Made by a program: the position numbers and the translations under genes
Shown: positions 1 to 10,280 of the stretch, in pieces
Layout: each line of letters begins with the position of its first letter
Numbering within the stretch: the first letter of the stretch is position 1
Notes under the pieces: generated by a model
What the model was told of the DNA's origin: nothing
What the model saw: the letters and a program-made list of their open reading frames with translations, nothing else
Database searches by the model: none
Source: Paraburkholderia xenovorans LB400
Lineage (GTDB): Bacteria > Pseudomonadota > Gammaproteobacteria > Burkholderiales > Burkholderiaceae
Assembly (NCBI RefSeq): GCF_000013645.1
Contig: NC_007952.1
Coordinates: 2,170,001 to 2,234,000, forward strand
Direction: 5' to 3'
DNA length: 64,000 nt

Positions 1-74
1 AACGCATTGGCCGGCGGCCGCTTGAGCGTGAGTTGCGCAACGGCGCCGTCGTGCGCATAGTCGAGTTCGATCAT
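1..74 (-). CDS. Enoyl-CoA hydratase/isomerase family protein, N-terminal fragment
   Basis: Only the first 24 codons lie in the window; the gene runs off the left edge. The peptide begins MIELDYAHDGAVAQLTLKRP and continues PANA, the usual opening beta-hairpin and RPxxxNA signature of the crotonase fold. The start codon overlaps the stop of the mmsB gene upstream by four bases (ATGA), which implies translational coupling. In valine degradation a crotonase hydrates methacrylyl-CoA or hydrolyses 3-hydroxyisobutyryl-CoA, so either role fits; the fragment cannot tell them apart. Confidence 0.75.
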   Translation of the reverse strand, partial: MIELDYAHDGAVAQLTLKRPPANA

Positions 75-976
75 GACGCTCCTCCGTCCTTGCCGTCCTG
101 ACGATAAAGCTTGATGACCGCCGAAAAGTCGAGACGTCCCGCGCCTTTCGTGCTCATCGTCTGATAAAGCTGTTGCGCGAGCGCGCCGAGATACACTGGT
201 TGCCGCGCGGCTTTCGCGGCGTCGGTGGCGAGGCCGAGGTCCTTGAGCATCAGATCCGTGCCGAAGCCGCCCGTGTAACCGCGCGTGGAGGGCGCCGTCT
301 CGATCACGCCGGGCATCGGGTTGTAGGTATCCGAACTCCAGCACCGTCCGGTCGATGTATTGATGATCCCACCCAGCACTTTCGCGTCGATGCCGAGCGC
401 CTCGCCGAGCGACATGGCCTCCGCCACGCCCGCCATCGTGATACCGAGCACGAGGTTGTTGCAGATCTTCGCGACCTGGCCCGTGCCGGTATCGCCGCAG
501 TGCACGATGTTCTTGCCCATTGCCGAGAGCACCGGCTTGACCTGCTCATACACGCTCGCGCTGCCGCCGACCATGAAGGTCAGCGTGCCCGCCGCGGCGC
601 CGCCCGTTCCGCCCGACACGGGCGCATCGACAAAACTGTTGCCGTGCTGCTGCGCGAGTTCGGCGAACGCCTTGACGCTCACGGGATCTATCGTGCTCGA
701 GTCGATGATGGTCACGCCCCTGGCGATGCCGGCGAAGATGCCGTCGTCCGCCGTCAGCACGCTGCGCACGTGCGCCGCGGCGGGCAGCATGGTGATCACG
801 CATTCCACGTCGGTCACCGCCGCTTTCGGCGACGCGGCGGCTTTCGCGCCGGCGTCGACGAGCGCCTGCACGGCTTGCGCGTTGAGGTCGAACACGTTGA
901 CCGCGTGACCTGCCTTGAGCAGGTTGTGCGCCATTGGCGCACCCATGTTGCCGAGTCCGATAAAGCCTATTTTCAT
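71..976 (-). CDS. mmsB: 3-hydroxyisobutyrate dehydrogenase
   Basis: A 301-residue beta-hydroxyacid dehydrogenase that oxidises 3-hydroxyisobutyrate to methylmalonate semialdehyde with NAD+ in valine catabolism. The N-terminal Rossmann motif GFIGLGNMG (residues 4-12) binds the nucleotide, DAPVSGG near residue 117 is the substrate-binding signature, and the lysine in GQVAKICNN near 170 is the expected catalytic base. I chose the ATG at 976 because the motif starts directly after it and GGAGAC lies about 8 bases upstream; longer in-frame starts add only unconserved residues. It is the fourth gene of the operon, after mmsA, which makes its substrate specificity fairly secure. Confidence 0.93.
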   Translation of the reverse strand: MKIGFIGLGNMGAPMAHNLLKAGHAVNVFDLNAQAVQALVDAGAKAAASPKAAVTDVECVITMLPAAAHVRSVLTADDGIFAGIARGVTIIDSSTIDPVSVKAFAELAQQHGNSFVDAPVSGGTGGAAAGTLTFMVGGSASVYEQVKPVLSAMGKNIVHCGDTGTGQVAKICNNLVLGITMAGVAEAMSLGEALGIDAKVLGGIINTSTGRCWSSDTYNPMPGVIETAPSTRGYTGGFGTDLMLKDLGLATDAAKAARQPVYLGALAQQLYQTMSTKGAGRLDFSAVIKLYRQDGKDGGAS

Positions 977-1013
977 GATGTCGTCTCCGTGTGTCCGCTC
1001 GCTCGCCACGCGC

Positions 1014-2525
<1,512 letters not shown>

Positions 2526-2584
2526 GCTGAAACTCCTGTGCAGTGGCCGCGAGGCGGCCGGGCAGTGACGGGTAATGAAAAGAA

Positions 2585-4276
2585 TCAACGCAGATCCGGG
2601 AAATCCTCTTCCCAATACTCGCCGGGCAGGCGCGCGGGTTCGGCCGCGCGCTCCATTTCGCGGCGCCGCAACTCGACGCGGCGGATCTTGCCGGAGATGG
2701 TCTTGGGCAGTTCGCTGAATTGCAGGCGGCGAATCCGCTTGTACGGTGCGAGTTTTTCGCGCGAAAACGCGAACACGGCGCGCGCGAGTTCGGGCCCGGC
2801 TTCGTAGCCCTGGCGCACGGTGACGAACGCCTTGGGCACCGACAGACGCAGCGCGTCGGCGCTCGGCACCACGGCGGCTTCGCCGATCGCCTCGTGTTCG
2901 ATCAGCACGCTTTCGAGTTCGAACGGACTCAGGCGGTAGTCGGACGACTTGAACACGTCGTCCGCGCGGCCGACGTAGACGTAATAGCCATCGTCACGGC
3001 GCAGCGCGACGTCGGACGTGCGATAGAAACCGTTGCGCATGGCCTGCGCGGTGGCGTTGGCATTGTTCGCATAGCCGGTCATCAGGCCGAGCGGCCGCTC
3101 GGCCAGCGGCAGCGCGATTTCGCCTTCGGTGACGGGCTGATCGTCGGCATCGAGCAACTCGATTCTGTAGCCGGGCAGCGGACGTCCCATCGAACCGGGC
3201 ACGACTGGCTGGCCCGGCGAGTTGCCGATCTGGCAGGTGGTTTCGGTCTGGCCGAAGCCGTCGCGAATCGTAATGCCCCACGCGTGCTTCACCCGTTCGA
3301 TGATCTCCGGATTCAACGGCTCGCCGGCGCCGACGATCTCGCGCAGCCTGACCGGGTAGTCGGTCAGATGCTCCTGCACGAGCATGCGCCACACCGTAGG
3401 CGGCGCGCACAGCGTGGTGACGTTGAAACGCACCAGCACGTTCAACGTGTCTTTCGCCACGAAGCGCGGGAAGTTGAAGACGAACACGCAGGCCTGTGCA
3501 TTCCACGGCGCGAAAAAGCAGCTCCACGCGTGCTTGGCCCAACCCGGCGAGCTGATATTCCAATGGATGTCGTTCGGTTGCAGGCCGATCCAGTACATGG
3601 TCGACAGATGGCCGACCGGGTAGCTTTGATGGGTGTGTTCGACGAGTTTGGGCTTCGAGGTGGTGCCCGACGTGAAGTACAGCAGCATCGGGTCGGTGGC
3701 GTGCGTGACGCCTTGCGGCGTGAATTGCGGCGATGCGTCGTAGGCTGCGGACAGATCGATCCAACCCTCGCGCGGCGCGCCGACCGACAGGCGCGTGAGC
3801 GGCGTCTCCAGCGTATCGAATTTGGCCAGCTCCGCGCTATCCACCACGACGAACTTCGCGCCGCCGATCTGCACGCGGTCGCGTACGTCGTCGGCGGAAA
3901 GCTGGGTAGTGGCGGGCAGCACGATCGCGCCGAGCTTCATGGCCGCGAGCATCACGTCCCAGAGTTCGACGCGGTTCGGCAGCATCAGCAGCAGACGGTC
4001 GCCGCGGCCCACGCCCACACCGCGCAGGAAATTCGCCATGCGCGCCGAACGCTCCGACATCTGCGCGTACGACAGGCGCAGGCCGTCGCCGGCGGGGTCG
4101 TCGACGATCCACAGCGCGGGATTGTCGTTATTGCGCGCGATCACGTCGAAGTAGTCGAGCGCCCAGTTGAACTCGCCCAGTGCCGGCCACGCGAATTCGC
4201 GGTACGCGCGGTCGTAGTCGGTTCGATGGCGCAATAGCAGGTCGCGCGCGTCGAAAAAAGCCTTTGCTGCTGTCAT
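2585..4276 (-). CDS. AMP-binding acyl-CoA synthetase
   Basis: A 563-residue member of the ANL superfamily, predicted to activate a short or branched carboxylic acid to its CoA thioester through an acyl-adenylate. The phosphate loop is TSGTTSKPK, the A5 motif is DGFGQTETT, and the C-terminal lysine loop is KTISGKIRR, so the enzyme looks intact. AAGGAGA lies upstream of the chosen ATG at 4276. Its position in a valine/isobutyrate operon suggests isobutyrate, propionate or a methyl-branched acid as substrate, but the residues visible do not fix this. The gap to mmsA is 59 bases. Confidence 0.85.
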   Translation of the reverse strand: MTAAKAFFDARDLLLRHRTDYDRAYREFAWPALGEFNWALDYFDVIARNNDNPALWIVDDPAGDGLRLSYAQMSERSARMANFLRGVGVGRGDRLLLMLPNRVELWDVMLAAMKLGAIVLPATTQLSADDVRDRVQIGGAKFVVVDSAELAKFDTLETPLTRLSVGAPREGWIDLSAAYDASPQFTPQGVTHATDPMLLYFTSGTTSKPKLVEHTHQSYPVGHLSTMYWIGLQPNDIHWNISSPGWAKHAWSCFFAPWNAQACVFVFNFPRFVAKDTLNVLVRFNVTTLCAPPTVWRMLVQEHLTDYPVRLREIVGAGEPLNPEIIERVKHAWGITIRDGFGQTETTCQIGNSPGQPVVPGSMGRPLPGYRIELLDADDQPVTEGEIALPLAERPLGLMTGYANNANATAQAMRNGFYRTSDVALRRDDGYYVYVGRADDVFKSSDYRLSPFELESVLIEHEAIGEAAVVPSADALRLSVPKAFVTVRQGYEAGPELARAVFAFSREKLAPYKRIRRLQFSELPKTISGKIRRVELRRREMERAAEPARLPGEYWEEDFPDLR

Positions 4277-4385
4277 CGTCGTCTCCTTATGGCGCGGTAT
4301 GTACTCCGCTCTTTTGTCCGTTGCGGCACTGCTTTTCTGCTCGCCCGGCAAGCTATTCTGCGCTCAAATGCAGCCTCGCTTGCAT

Positions 4386-5519
4386 TTACACATGGCGCGC
4401 TATCACCATGCGTTGCACTTCGCTGGTTCCTTCGTAAATCTGCGTGATGCGTGCATCGCGGTAGTGGCGCTCCACCGCGTAGTCCTCCAGATAACCATAG
4501 CCGCCGTGAATCTGAATCGCGTTCGAGCAGATTTCCTCGGCCAGCTCCGAGGCGAACAGCTTCGCCTGCGAAGCCTCCGACAAACACGGCTTGCCTTCCG
4601 TGCGCAGCCGCGCCGCGTGATGCACGAGCAGGCGCGCAGCATTCAAACGCGTGGCCATGTCGGCGAGCATGTTGGCGATGGTCTGATGCTCCTTCAACGC
4701 CTTGCCGAACTGGATGCGTTCGCTCGCATAGAGACGCGCGGCATCGAACGCGGCCCGCGCGATGCCGAGCGCCTGCGCGGCAATGCCGATGCGCCCGCCT
4801 TCGAGATTCGACAGCGCGATGCGCAAGCCCTCGCCCGGCTCGCCGAGCAGATTGGCTTCGGGCACGGCGCAGTCGTCGAGCGAGATCGGGCAGGTGTCGG
4901 ACGCGCGAATGCCGAGCTTGTGTTCCGGCTTGCCGACGTTGAAGCCCGGCGTATCGGTAGGCACGATGAAGGCCGACAGACCGCGCTTGCCGCGATCGGG
5001 ATCGGTGACGGCGAACACGATTGCGACATGGGCGCGAGCGCCGTTGGTCACGAACTGCTTGCTGCCGTTGAGAATCCACTTGCCGTCGCGCAGCACGGCG
5101 CGGGTGCGCAGATTGTTCGCCTCGGAGCCGGCCTGCGGCTCAGTCAGGCAGAACGCGCCGATGCGGCGGCCGGTCGCGAGGTCGTGCAGATAGCGGTCTT
5201 TTTGCGCTGCGCTGCCGAAGTTGAGGATCGGCCCGCAGCCGACCGAGTTATGCACGCTCATCAGCGTGGCGCACGAGGCGCAGCCCGCGGCGATCTCTTC
5301 GAGCGCGAGCGCATAGGCCACGTAGTCCGTATAGGAGCCGCCCCATTCCGCCGGCACGATCATGCCGAGAAAGCCGAGTTCGCCCATTTGCGTGACGACC
5401 TCGGCGGGCAGTTGCGCGTCGCGGTCCCACTGACCCGCGTACGGCGCGAGGCGCTCGGTGGCAAAGTCGCGCGCGGCGTCGCGGATCATTCGTTGTTCGT
5501 CGGTGTAGAAGCTGTCCAT
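4386..5519 (-). CDS. Acyl-CoA dehydrogenase (isobutyryl-CoA dehydrogenase type)
   Basis: A 377-residue flavoprotein that introduces the alpha,beta double bond in an acyl-CoA and passes electrons to ETF. The FAD/substrate signature LTEPQAGSEA and the C-terminal QIYEGTSEVQRMVIAR, which holds the usual catalytic glutamate, are present. Start ATG at 5519 (MDSFYTDEQRMIRDAARDFA) fits the family N-terminus. As first gene of an operon with mmsA and mmsB it most likely acts on isobutyryl-CoA; 2-methylbutyryl-CoA is an alternative. The 270-base gap to the divergent AraC regulator must hold both promoters; I could not identify convincing -10/-35 boxes there. Confidence 0.88.
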   Translation of the reverse strand: MDSFYTDEQRMIRDAARDFATERLAPYAGQWDRDAQLPAEVVTQMGELGFLGMIVPAEWGGSYTDYVAYALALEEIAAGCASCATLMSVHNSVGCGPILNFGSAAQKDRYLHDLATGRRIGAFCLTEPQAGSEANNLRTRAVLRDGKWILNGSKQFVTNGARAHVAIVFAVTDPDRGKRGLSAFIVPTDTPGFNVGKPEHKLGIRASDTCPISLDDCAVPEANLLGEPGEGLRIALSNLEGGRIGIAAQALGIARAAFDAARLYASERIQFGKALKEHQTIANMLADMATRLNAARLLVHHAARLRTEGKPCLSEASQAKLFASELAEEICSNAIQIHGGYGYLEDYAVERHYRDARITQIYEGTSEVQRMVIARHV

Positions 5520-5789
5520 AGTGCCCGGTCCTGTTCTGTACGTCTGATCGCGGCTGATTTGCCGCCTCGCGATGGGTCTCCCAACGCAAGCTGCGCGCGA
5601 TCGGTTCGGACCCAGTGTAGGCAAGCCACTGGACAGGTTCGATGCTCAGCCCGATCATTCTGACTGAGCGCATTTGCCATACCGGTAAGACGCGAGGCCA
5701 ACTCCATCCGCAATTTCAAGGACTTGGCGAATCACCACCGGCAAAATGCTGAGCGCTTTTGCCAGCTTGAGCCAATCTGCCCGACACGC

Positions 5790-6860
5790 ATGAAGAACAT
5801 GAAGAACGATAAAGGCACGATTTCCGTCAGCATGGTCGAGGAAGCGCTCGCGCTGGCGCGCTCGCGCGGCCTGGACGCGCTGCCGCTCGCCGAAGCCGCC
5901 GGCATCGCGGCGCCCATGCTGGCGTCGCCGAAAAGCCGGGTGTCGTCCGCGCAATACGGCGCGCTGTGGGCCGCGATTGCGCGCGCGCTCGACGACGAGT
6001 TCTTCGGCCAGGATTCGCATCGCATGAAAAGCGGCAGCTTCATCGCCATGACGCAAACCGCGCTGACCGCGCGCAACGGCGCGCAGGCGCTGGCGCGCGC
6101 GGTCGGCTTCATGCGGCTGGTGCTGGACGATCTCGGCGTGCAGATCGAAACGGACACGCGAGCGGACACGCGAGCGGACACGCAGCACGTGAGGCTGCGC
6201 TTCGTGGAAAACCCCAACGCGCCGCCGCCGGCCATGTTTGCGTATGCAACTTACTTCATCCTCGTGTACGGGCTGCTGTGCTGGCTGGTCGGGCGGCGCA
6301 TTCCGTTGCTCGAAGCGCGCTTTCGCTGCGCCGAGCCGCCCGCCGCGCACGAATACCGCCTGATGTTCTGCGATCACATGAGCTTCGGCCAGGCCGAGTC
6401 GTACGTCGATCTCGCAGCGGCGTTTCTCGACCTTCCCGTGGTCCAGACCACGAAATCGGTCAAACCGTTCCTGCGCGATGCGCCCGGCAGCTTCATCGTC
6501 AAGTACCGCAATCCCGGCTCGCTCGCCGCGCGCGTGCGCAAGATGCTGCGCGCCCTGCCGATGGCCGGCTGGCCCGCCGCCGATCAGATGGCCGAACGGC
6601 TGCACGTGGCGGAAGCCACCATGCGGCGGCGTTTGAAACAGGAAGGCTATACGTACCAGTCGATCAAGGACGACCTGCGGCGCGACATCGCGATCGGCGA
6701 ACTGCAGGATACCAACCGCACCATTGCCGACATCGCCACCTCAGTGGGGTTTGCCGAGCCGAGTGCGTTTCATCGCGCGTTTCGCAAGTGGACCGGCATG
6801 CGGCCGACCGACTACCGGCCGGCGCGCGCGGATTTCACGCGCCGGACGGAATCGGACTAA
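5790..6860 (+). CDS. AraC-family transcriptional regulator with arabinose-binding-like N-terminal domain
   Basis: About 356 residues. The N-terminal two thirds match the Arabinose_bd-type sensor domain of OruR/MmsR-like regulators, and the C-terminus is a double helix-turn-helix (MAERLHVAEATMRRRLKQEG, then TIADIATSVGFAEPSAFHRA with the RPTDYR ending). It is divergent from the valine operon, so it is probably its activator, as MmsR is in Pseudomonas; this is inference from position. The start is uncertain: ATG at 5790 or 5799, neither with a strong ribosome-binding site. An in-frame 12-base tandem repeat lies inside the sensor domain. Confidence 0.85.
   Translation: MKNMKNDKGTISVSMVEEALALARSRGLDALPLAEAAGIAAPMLASPKSRVSSAQYGALWAAIARALDDEFFGQDSHRMKSGSFIAMTQTALTARNGAQALARAVGFMRLVLDDLGVQIETDTRADTRADTQHVRLRFVENPNAPPPAMFAYATYFILVYGLLCWLVGRRIPLLEARFRCAEPPAAHEYRLMFCDHMSFGQAESYVDLAAAFLDLPVVQTTKSVKPFLRDAPGSFIVKYRNPGSLAARVRKMLRALPMAGWPAADQMAERLHVAEATMRRRLKQEGYTYQSIKDDLRRDIAIGELQDTNRTIADIATSVGFAEPSAFHRAFRKWTGMRPTDYRPARADFTRRTESD
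6151..6184 (+). repeat. In-frame 12-base tandem repeat within the AraC gene
   Basis: The unit CGGACACGCGAG occurs nearly three times in a row and encodes TRADTRADTQ. Being a multiple of three it changes only the length of a loop in the sensor domain. It may vary in copy number between strains. Confidence 0.85.
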
Positions 6861-6953
6861 GCTGTAAGGAGCAGGCCAGCCTTCTTGTGGGGTATCGGCC
6901 CGCGCCGGTCGATACGCGTCGATAAGCGTCGACGGGCGCGGCAGCCGTCAGCG

Positions 6954-8594
6954 ATGAGCACGTATCCGCGTCTCCCGTTCCGGCAGTCTGGCTCGCGCAT
7001 GTCGCTTATCCGTGGCGGCGTCGTGGGCCGGTTGATGCGCGGCATCACCGTGCTCGGCGTGCTTTTGGCGTTCGGCTTCGCGTCGTGCGAATCCACTGTG
7101 GTGGATGTCCCGCTTCGCGCCGCCGTCGCGCCCAACAGCGTGGTGGTGATTCCGGTAAATGGCGCAATCAGTCCGGCGAGTGCCGACTTCATCGTGCGCA
7201 GTCTTCAGCGTGCCGCCGACGAGCGCGCGCAACTCGCCGTGCTGCAACTCGACACGCCAGGCGGGCTCGATACGTCGATGCGGCAGATCATCAAGGCGAT
7301 TCTCGCCTCGCCGGTGCCGGTCGCCGCTTTCATCGCCCCCAGCGGCGCGCGCGCGGCAAGCGCCGGCACGTATATCGTCTATGCAAGCCACATCGCGGCG
7401 ATGGCGCCCGGCACCAATCTCGGCGCGGCAACGCCGATCCAGATGGGCATCGGCGCCGAACCGCCGGCGGGCGGCGGCGCGCCGGGCTTGCCGGGTATTG
7501 GCGGCGGCGGTGGCAGCGGTGGCAGCGGTGGCAGCGGCAGCGGCGACGGCGACGGCAATAGCCCGGTCAAACCCGCGGCCTCGACAGCCTCCGCGCCCTC
7601 CGGTTCCGCCAGGGCGTTGCCGCTCGACACCCAATCGACCGAAACGCGCAAGCAGGTCCACGACGCGGCCGCCTATATCCGCGGCCTCGCGCAGATGCGC
7701 GGGCGCAACGCCGACTGGGCCGAGCGCGCGGTGCGCGAAGCCGTGAGCCTGCCGGCGGCGGACGCGCTCGCGCAGCACGTCGTCGATCTGAATGCGCGCG
7801 ACGTGCCCGATCTGCTGCGCCAGCTGGACGGCCGCACGCTCGTCACGAGCGCCGGCAACGTCACCCTCAGGACGGCAAACGTGCCGGTCGTCACACTCGA
7901 AGCCGACTGGCGCAGCCATTTCCTCGCCGTGATCACCGATCCCAACGTCGCGCTGATCCTGCTGATGATCGGCATGTACGGCCTGTTCTTCGAATTCGCC
8001 AATCCGGGCTTCGTGCTGCCGGGCGTGGTCGGCGCGATCAGCCTGCTGCTCGGACTCTTCGCCATGCAGATGATGCCCATCAACTACGTCGGCCTCGGCC
8101 TGATCTTTCTCGGCATTGCGTTTCTGATCGGCGAGGCGTTTCTGCCGAGCTTCGGCTCGCTCGGCTTCGGCGGCGTGGCCGCGTTCGTGATCGGCGCGCT
8201 GATGCTGATCGACACCGACGTGCCCGGCTACGGCATCCCCCTGCCGATGATCGCCGCCGTGGCCGTCTTCAGCGTACTGTTCGTGCTGGGCGTGTCGCGA
8301 CTCGCGCTGCGCGCGCGGCGCCAGCCAGTGGTAACGGGCTCGGAAGCGCTGATCGGCAGTGTCGGCGTGGTGCTCGACGGCGGCCTGCTGCCTGAGAACG
8401 CCGCCTCTGACGCCGCCTCTGACGTCACGGCAGACGGCGCGCTGGCCGGCTGGGCGCGCGTGCACGGCGAACGCTGGCGGGTGTCCAGCACGGCCCCGGT
8501 CGCAGCCGGCCATGCGGTGCGCGTCACCGCGCGGCGCGGCCTGACGTTGACCGTGGTGCCCACGGAAGCACGACAACAAGGAGAAAGCTCATGA
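6954..8594 (+). CDS. NfeD-family membrane serine protease (nodulation efficiency protein D)
   Basis: About 546 residues: an N-terminal signal-like hydrophobic segment (GITVLGVLLAFGFAS), a ClpP-like protease domain, several membrane helices and a C-terminal NfeD OB-fold domain. The catalytic serine is in GARAASAGTYIVYASH and the partner lysine is probably in ETRKQVHDAAAYIRGLA, as in the archaeal homologue that cleaves stomatin. A Gly/Ser-rich insert of about 60 residues separates the two. The last four bases overlap the slipin gene (ATGA), the standard NfeD-stomatin operon. The start could also be ATG at 6999 or 7032; no clear ribosome-binding site decides it. Confidence 0.9.
   Translation: MSTYPRLPFRQSGSRMSLIRGGVVGRLMRGITVLGVLLAFGFASCESTVVDVPLRAAVAPNSVVVIPVNGAISPASADFIVRSLQRAADERAQLAVLQLDTPGGLDTSMRQIIKAILASPVPVAAFIAPSGARAASAGTYIVYASHIAAMAPGTNLGAATPIQMGIGAEPPAGGGAPGLPGIGGGGGSGGSGGSGSGDGDGNSPVKPAASTASAPSGSARALPLDTQSTETRKQVHDAAAYIRGLAQMRGRNADWAERAVREAVSLPAADALAQHVVDLNARDVPDLLRQLDGRTLVTSAGNVTLRTANVPVVTLEADWRSHFLAVITDPNVALILLMIGMYGLFFEFANPGFVLPGVVGAISLLLGLFAMQMMPINYVGLGLIFLGIAFLIGEAFLPSFGSLGFGGVAAFVIGALMLIDTDVPGYGIPLPMIAAVAVFSVLFVLGVSRLALRARRQPVVTGSEALIGSVGVVLDGGLLPENAASDAASDVTADGALAGWARVHGERWRVSSTAPVAAGHAVRVTARRGLTLTVVPTEARQQGESS
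7509..7553 (+). repeat. In-frame Gly-Ser repeat in the NfeD protease linker
   Basis: GGTGGCAGC occurs three times, followed by shorter GGCAGC and GGCGAC units, and encodes a flexible GGS/GSGDGD linker between the catalytic serine and lysine regions. A second 12-base duplication lies later in the same gene at 8400-8423. Confidence 0.85.
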
Positions 8595-9364
8595 TCGGTT
8601 TCACATTCGGCTTCACCAGCATTCTGATTCTGCTGGTGGCCGCGCTGATTGCTTCGTCGATACGGATTTTCCGGGAATACGAACGCGGCGTCGTGTTCAT
8701 GCTCGGCCGCTTCTGGAAGGTCAAGGGTCCCGGCCTCGTGCTGATCATTCCGATCGTGCAGCAGGCCGTGCGCATGGATCTGCGCACCGTCGTGTTCGAC
8801 GTGCCGCCGCAGGACGTGATCACGCGCGACAACGTCTCGGTGAAGGTCAACGCCGTGGTGTATTTCCGCGTGGTCGATCCGGAGAAAGCGGTGATCCAGG
8901 TGGCGCGCTATTTCGAGGCGACCAGCCAGCTTTCGCAGACGACCTTGCGCGCGGTGCTCGGCAAACACGAGCTCGACGAACTGCTGGCGGATCGCGAGCA
9001 GCTGAACGCCGATATCCAGAAAGTGCTGGACGCGCAAACCGACGCGTGGGGCATCAAGGTGTCGATCGTGGAAATCAAGCATGTGGATATCAACGAAACG
9101 ATGATCCGCGCGATTGCCCGCCAGGCCGAAGCCGAGCGCGAACGGCGCGCCAAGGTGATTCACGCCGAGGGCGAATTGCAGGCCTCGCAGCATTTGCTGG
9201 AAGCGGCGCAGACGCTGTCGCGCCAGCCGCAGGCCATGCAGTTGCGCTACCTGCAGACTCTCACGACGATCGCCGCCGACAAGAACTCGACGATCGTCTT
9301 CCCACTACCGATCGACCTGCTGAGCGCCGTGCTGGAGCGCTTCAGCAAGCCGTCGGCGCCCTGA
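8591..9364 (+). CDS. Slipin (stomatin/SPFH-domain membrane protein)
   Basis: A 257-residue SPFH protein with one N-terminal membrane anchor (about residues 5-22), then FREYERGVVFMLGRFWKVKGPGL, the typical slipin opening, and a central band-7 domain with NVSVKVNAVVYFRVVDPEKA. The C-terminal part is charged and helical, rich in EAERERRAK, expected to oligomerise. It starts inside the NfeD stop codon with AAGGAGA upstream. The partner protease is thought to process slipins and to affect membrane microdomains. A stem-loop follows the gene. Confidence 0.93.
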   Translation: MIGFTFGFTSILILLVAALIASSIRIFREYERGVVFMLGRFWKVKGPGLVLIIPIVQQAVRMDLRTVVFDVPPQDVITRDNVSVKVNAVVYFRVVDPEKAVIQVARYFEATSQLSQTTLRAVLGKHELDELLADREQLNADIQKVLDAQTDAWGIKVSIVEIKHVDINETMIRAIARQAEAERERRAKVIHAEGELQASQHLLEAAQTLSRQPQAMQLRYLQTLTTIAADKNSTIVFPLPIDLLSAVLERFSKPSAP

Positions 9365-9373
9365 GCCGAAGGG

Positions 9374-9401
9374 CGTCCGGTTCAGTTTGGTTCACCGGAC
9401 G
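9374..9401 (+). terminator. Stem-loop after the slipin gene
   Basis: CGTCCGGT and ACCGGACG form a perfect 8-bp stem with a 12-base loop ten bases after the slipin stop. No T-run follows, so termination activity is an inference from position. Confidence 0.4.
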
Positions 9402-9492
9402 AAACGGTGCATTGCCTTCAATCGCCTTACTCGAAATGCATATGAAATCTAGAATGCCGGGGTCGTTTTTAACCGCTCCATAGGAGCCAGTC

Positions 9493-9753
9493 ATGAAAAT
9501 CATTTCCAGAGTTGGACTCGGCGCGCTGTTGGCCGCCGTGAGCATGAGCACCGCGTTTGCGCAAACTTCGGCGCGGCCTTACGACTCGTCGGCGCCGAAA
9601 ACGCGTGCCGAAGTGAGGGCCGATCTGGCCGAATGGCGTGCCGCCGGCTATGATCCGCTCGACTGGATCAACTATCCGGTCAATGCGCAACATGCGGGCC
9701 GCATCGTCGCGGCACGGCGGGCGCAGCAACCGGGCGCCACGCTGACACAGTAA
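9493..9753 (+). CDS. DUF4148 small secreted protein
   Basis: An 86-residue peptide with a clear signal sequence (cleavage predicted after TAFA, about residue 23) and the DUF4148 pattern KTRAEVRADLAEWRAAGYDP. Such proteins are abundant in Burkholderiaceae; their role is unknown and many respond to stress. AGGAG precedes the ATG. It stands alone, with a stem-loop and an 8-base tandem repeat behind it. Confidence 0.88.
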   Translation: MKIISRVGLGALLAAVSMSTAFAQTSARPYDSSAPKTRAEVRADLAEWRAAGYDPLDWINYPVNAQHAGRIVAARRAQQPGATLTQ

Positions 9754-9781
9754 GCGCGAGCCGCCGCGCGGCATGCGGCGC

Positions 9782-9808
9782 CGCCCGCGACTGCAACGGT
9801 CGCGGGCG
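9782..9808 (+). terminator. Strong stem-loop after the DUF4148 gene
   Basis: CGCCCGCGAC and GTCGCGGGCG form a perfect 10-bp stem with a 7-base loop, about 30 bases after the stop codon. It is not followed by a T-run, so Rho-independent function is plausible but not certain. Confidence 0.5.
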
Positions 9809-9830
9809 AACTTGGCCCCGCATGCCTTTC

Positions 9831-9874
9831 CCGCTTTGCCGCTTTGCCGCTTTGCCGCTTTGCCGCTTTGCCGC
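9831..9874. repeat. 8-base tandem repeat (CCGCTTTG), five full copies
   Basis: Five uninterrupted copies of CCGCTTTG plus a half copy lie between the DUF4148 stem-loop and the broken UPF0178 gene. The unit is not a multiple of three and is intergenic. A related 8-base array occurs at 12285-12323. Confidence 0.9.
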
Positions 9875-9962
9875 CACATCGTAATTCGCTTGCCGCGCCA
9901 CCGCGTGCGCTGGCAAGGTATCATCTCGCCCCTTCGATAAACCCGCCGCCGGAATCCGAACC

Positions 9963-10193
9963 ATGCCAATCCGGGTCGACGCCAATGCCTGTCCGGTCGT
10001 GATCGAGGACATGCCGTACCGTGCCGCGCGCCGCACCGGCATGACGCCGGCGCTGCTGGTCGCCAATCCGTTTCTGCGCGGCAACGGCCGCCGTCTGATG
10101 CGCCGGCGCCACAGTCTCCCGGCGAATCGCCCGTCGCATGAGGTTGATGCAGCGGCTCGCCCACACAATGCGGCACGCCGCCGCCAATCCTGA
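9963..10193 (+). pseudogene. UPF0178 (YaiI/YqxD) family remnant
   Basis: The first 39 residues, MPIRVDANACPVVIEDMPYR and the following AARRTGMT...LLVANPFLR, match the N-terminus of YaiI/YqxD proteins (family pattern VDADACP...RAA.R...LVAN..LR). Family members are about 150 residues long. Here the match stops abruptly after residue 39 and the frame runs through an arginine-rich unrelated tail to a stop at residue 77. The central DVADD and ITADIPLA motifs are absent from all frames nearby as far as I can see, so an internal deletion is more likely than a simple frameshift. It is probably non-functional. Confidence 0.6.
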
Positions 10194-10280
10194 CTACAAT
10201 CCGCCCGTAGCGCCGGCGACGCGGCGCATGCACCGCTCCAACCACAAAAAACGCTTTCTGAACGACGAGAGACCCGCCTC

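Noticed and set aside
9831..9874. CRISPR array
   Set aside because: The repeats are 8 bases long and directly adjacent, with no spacers and no cas genes.
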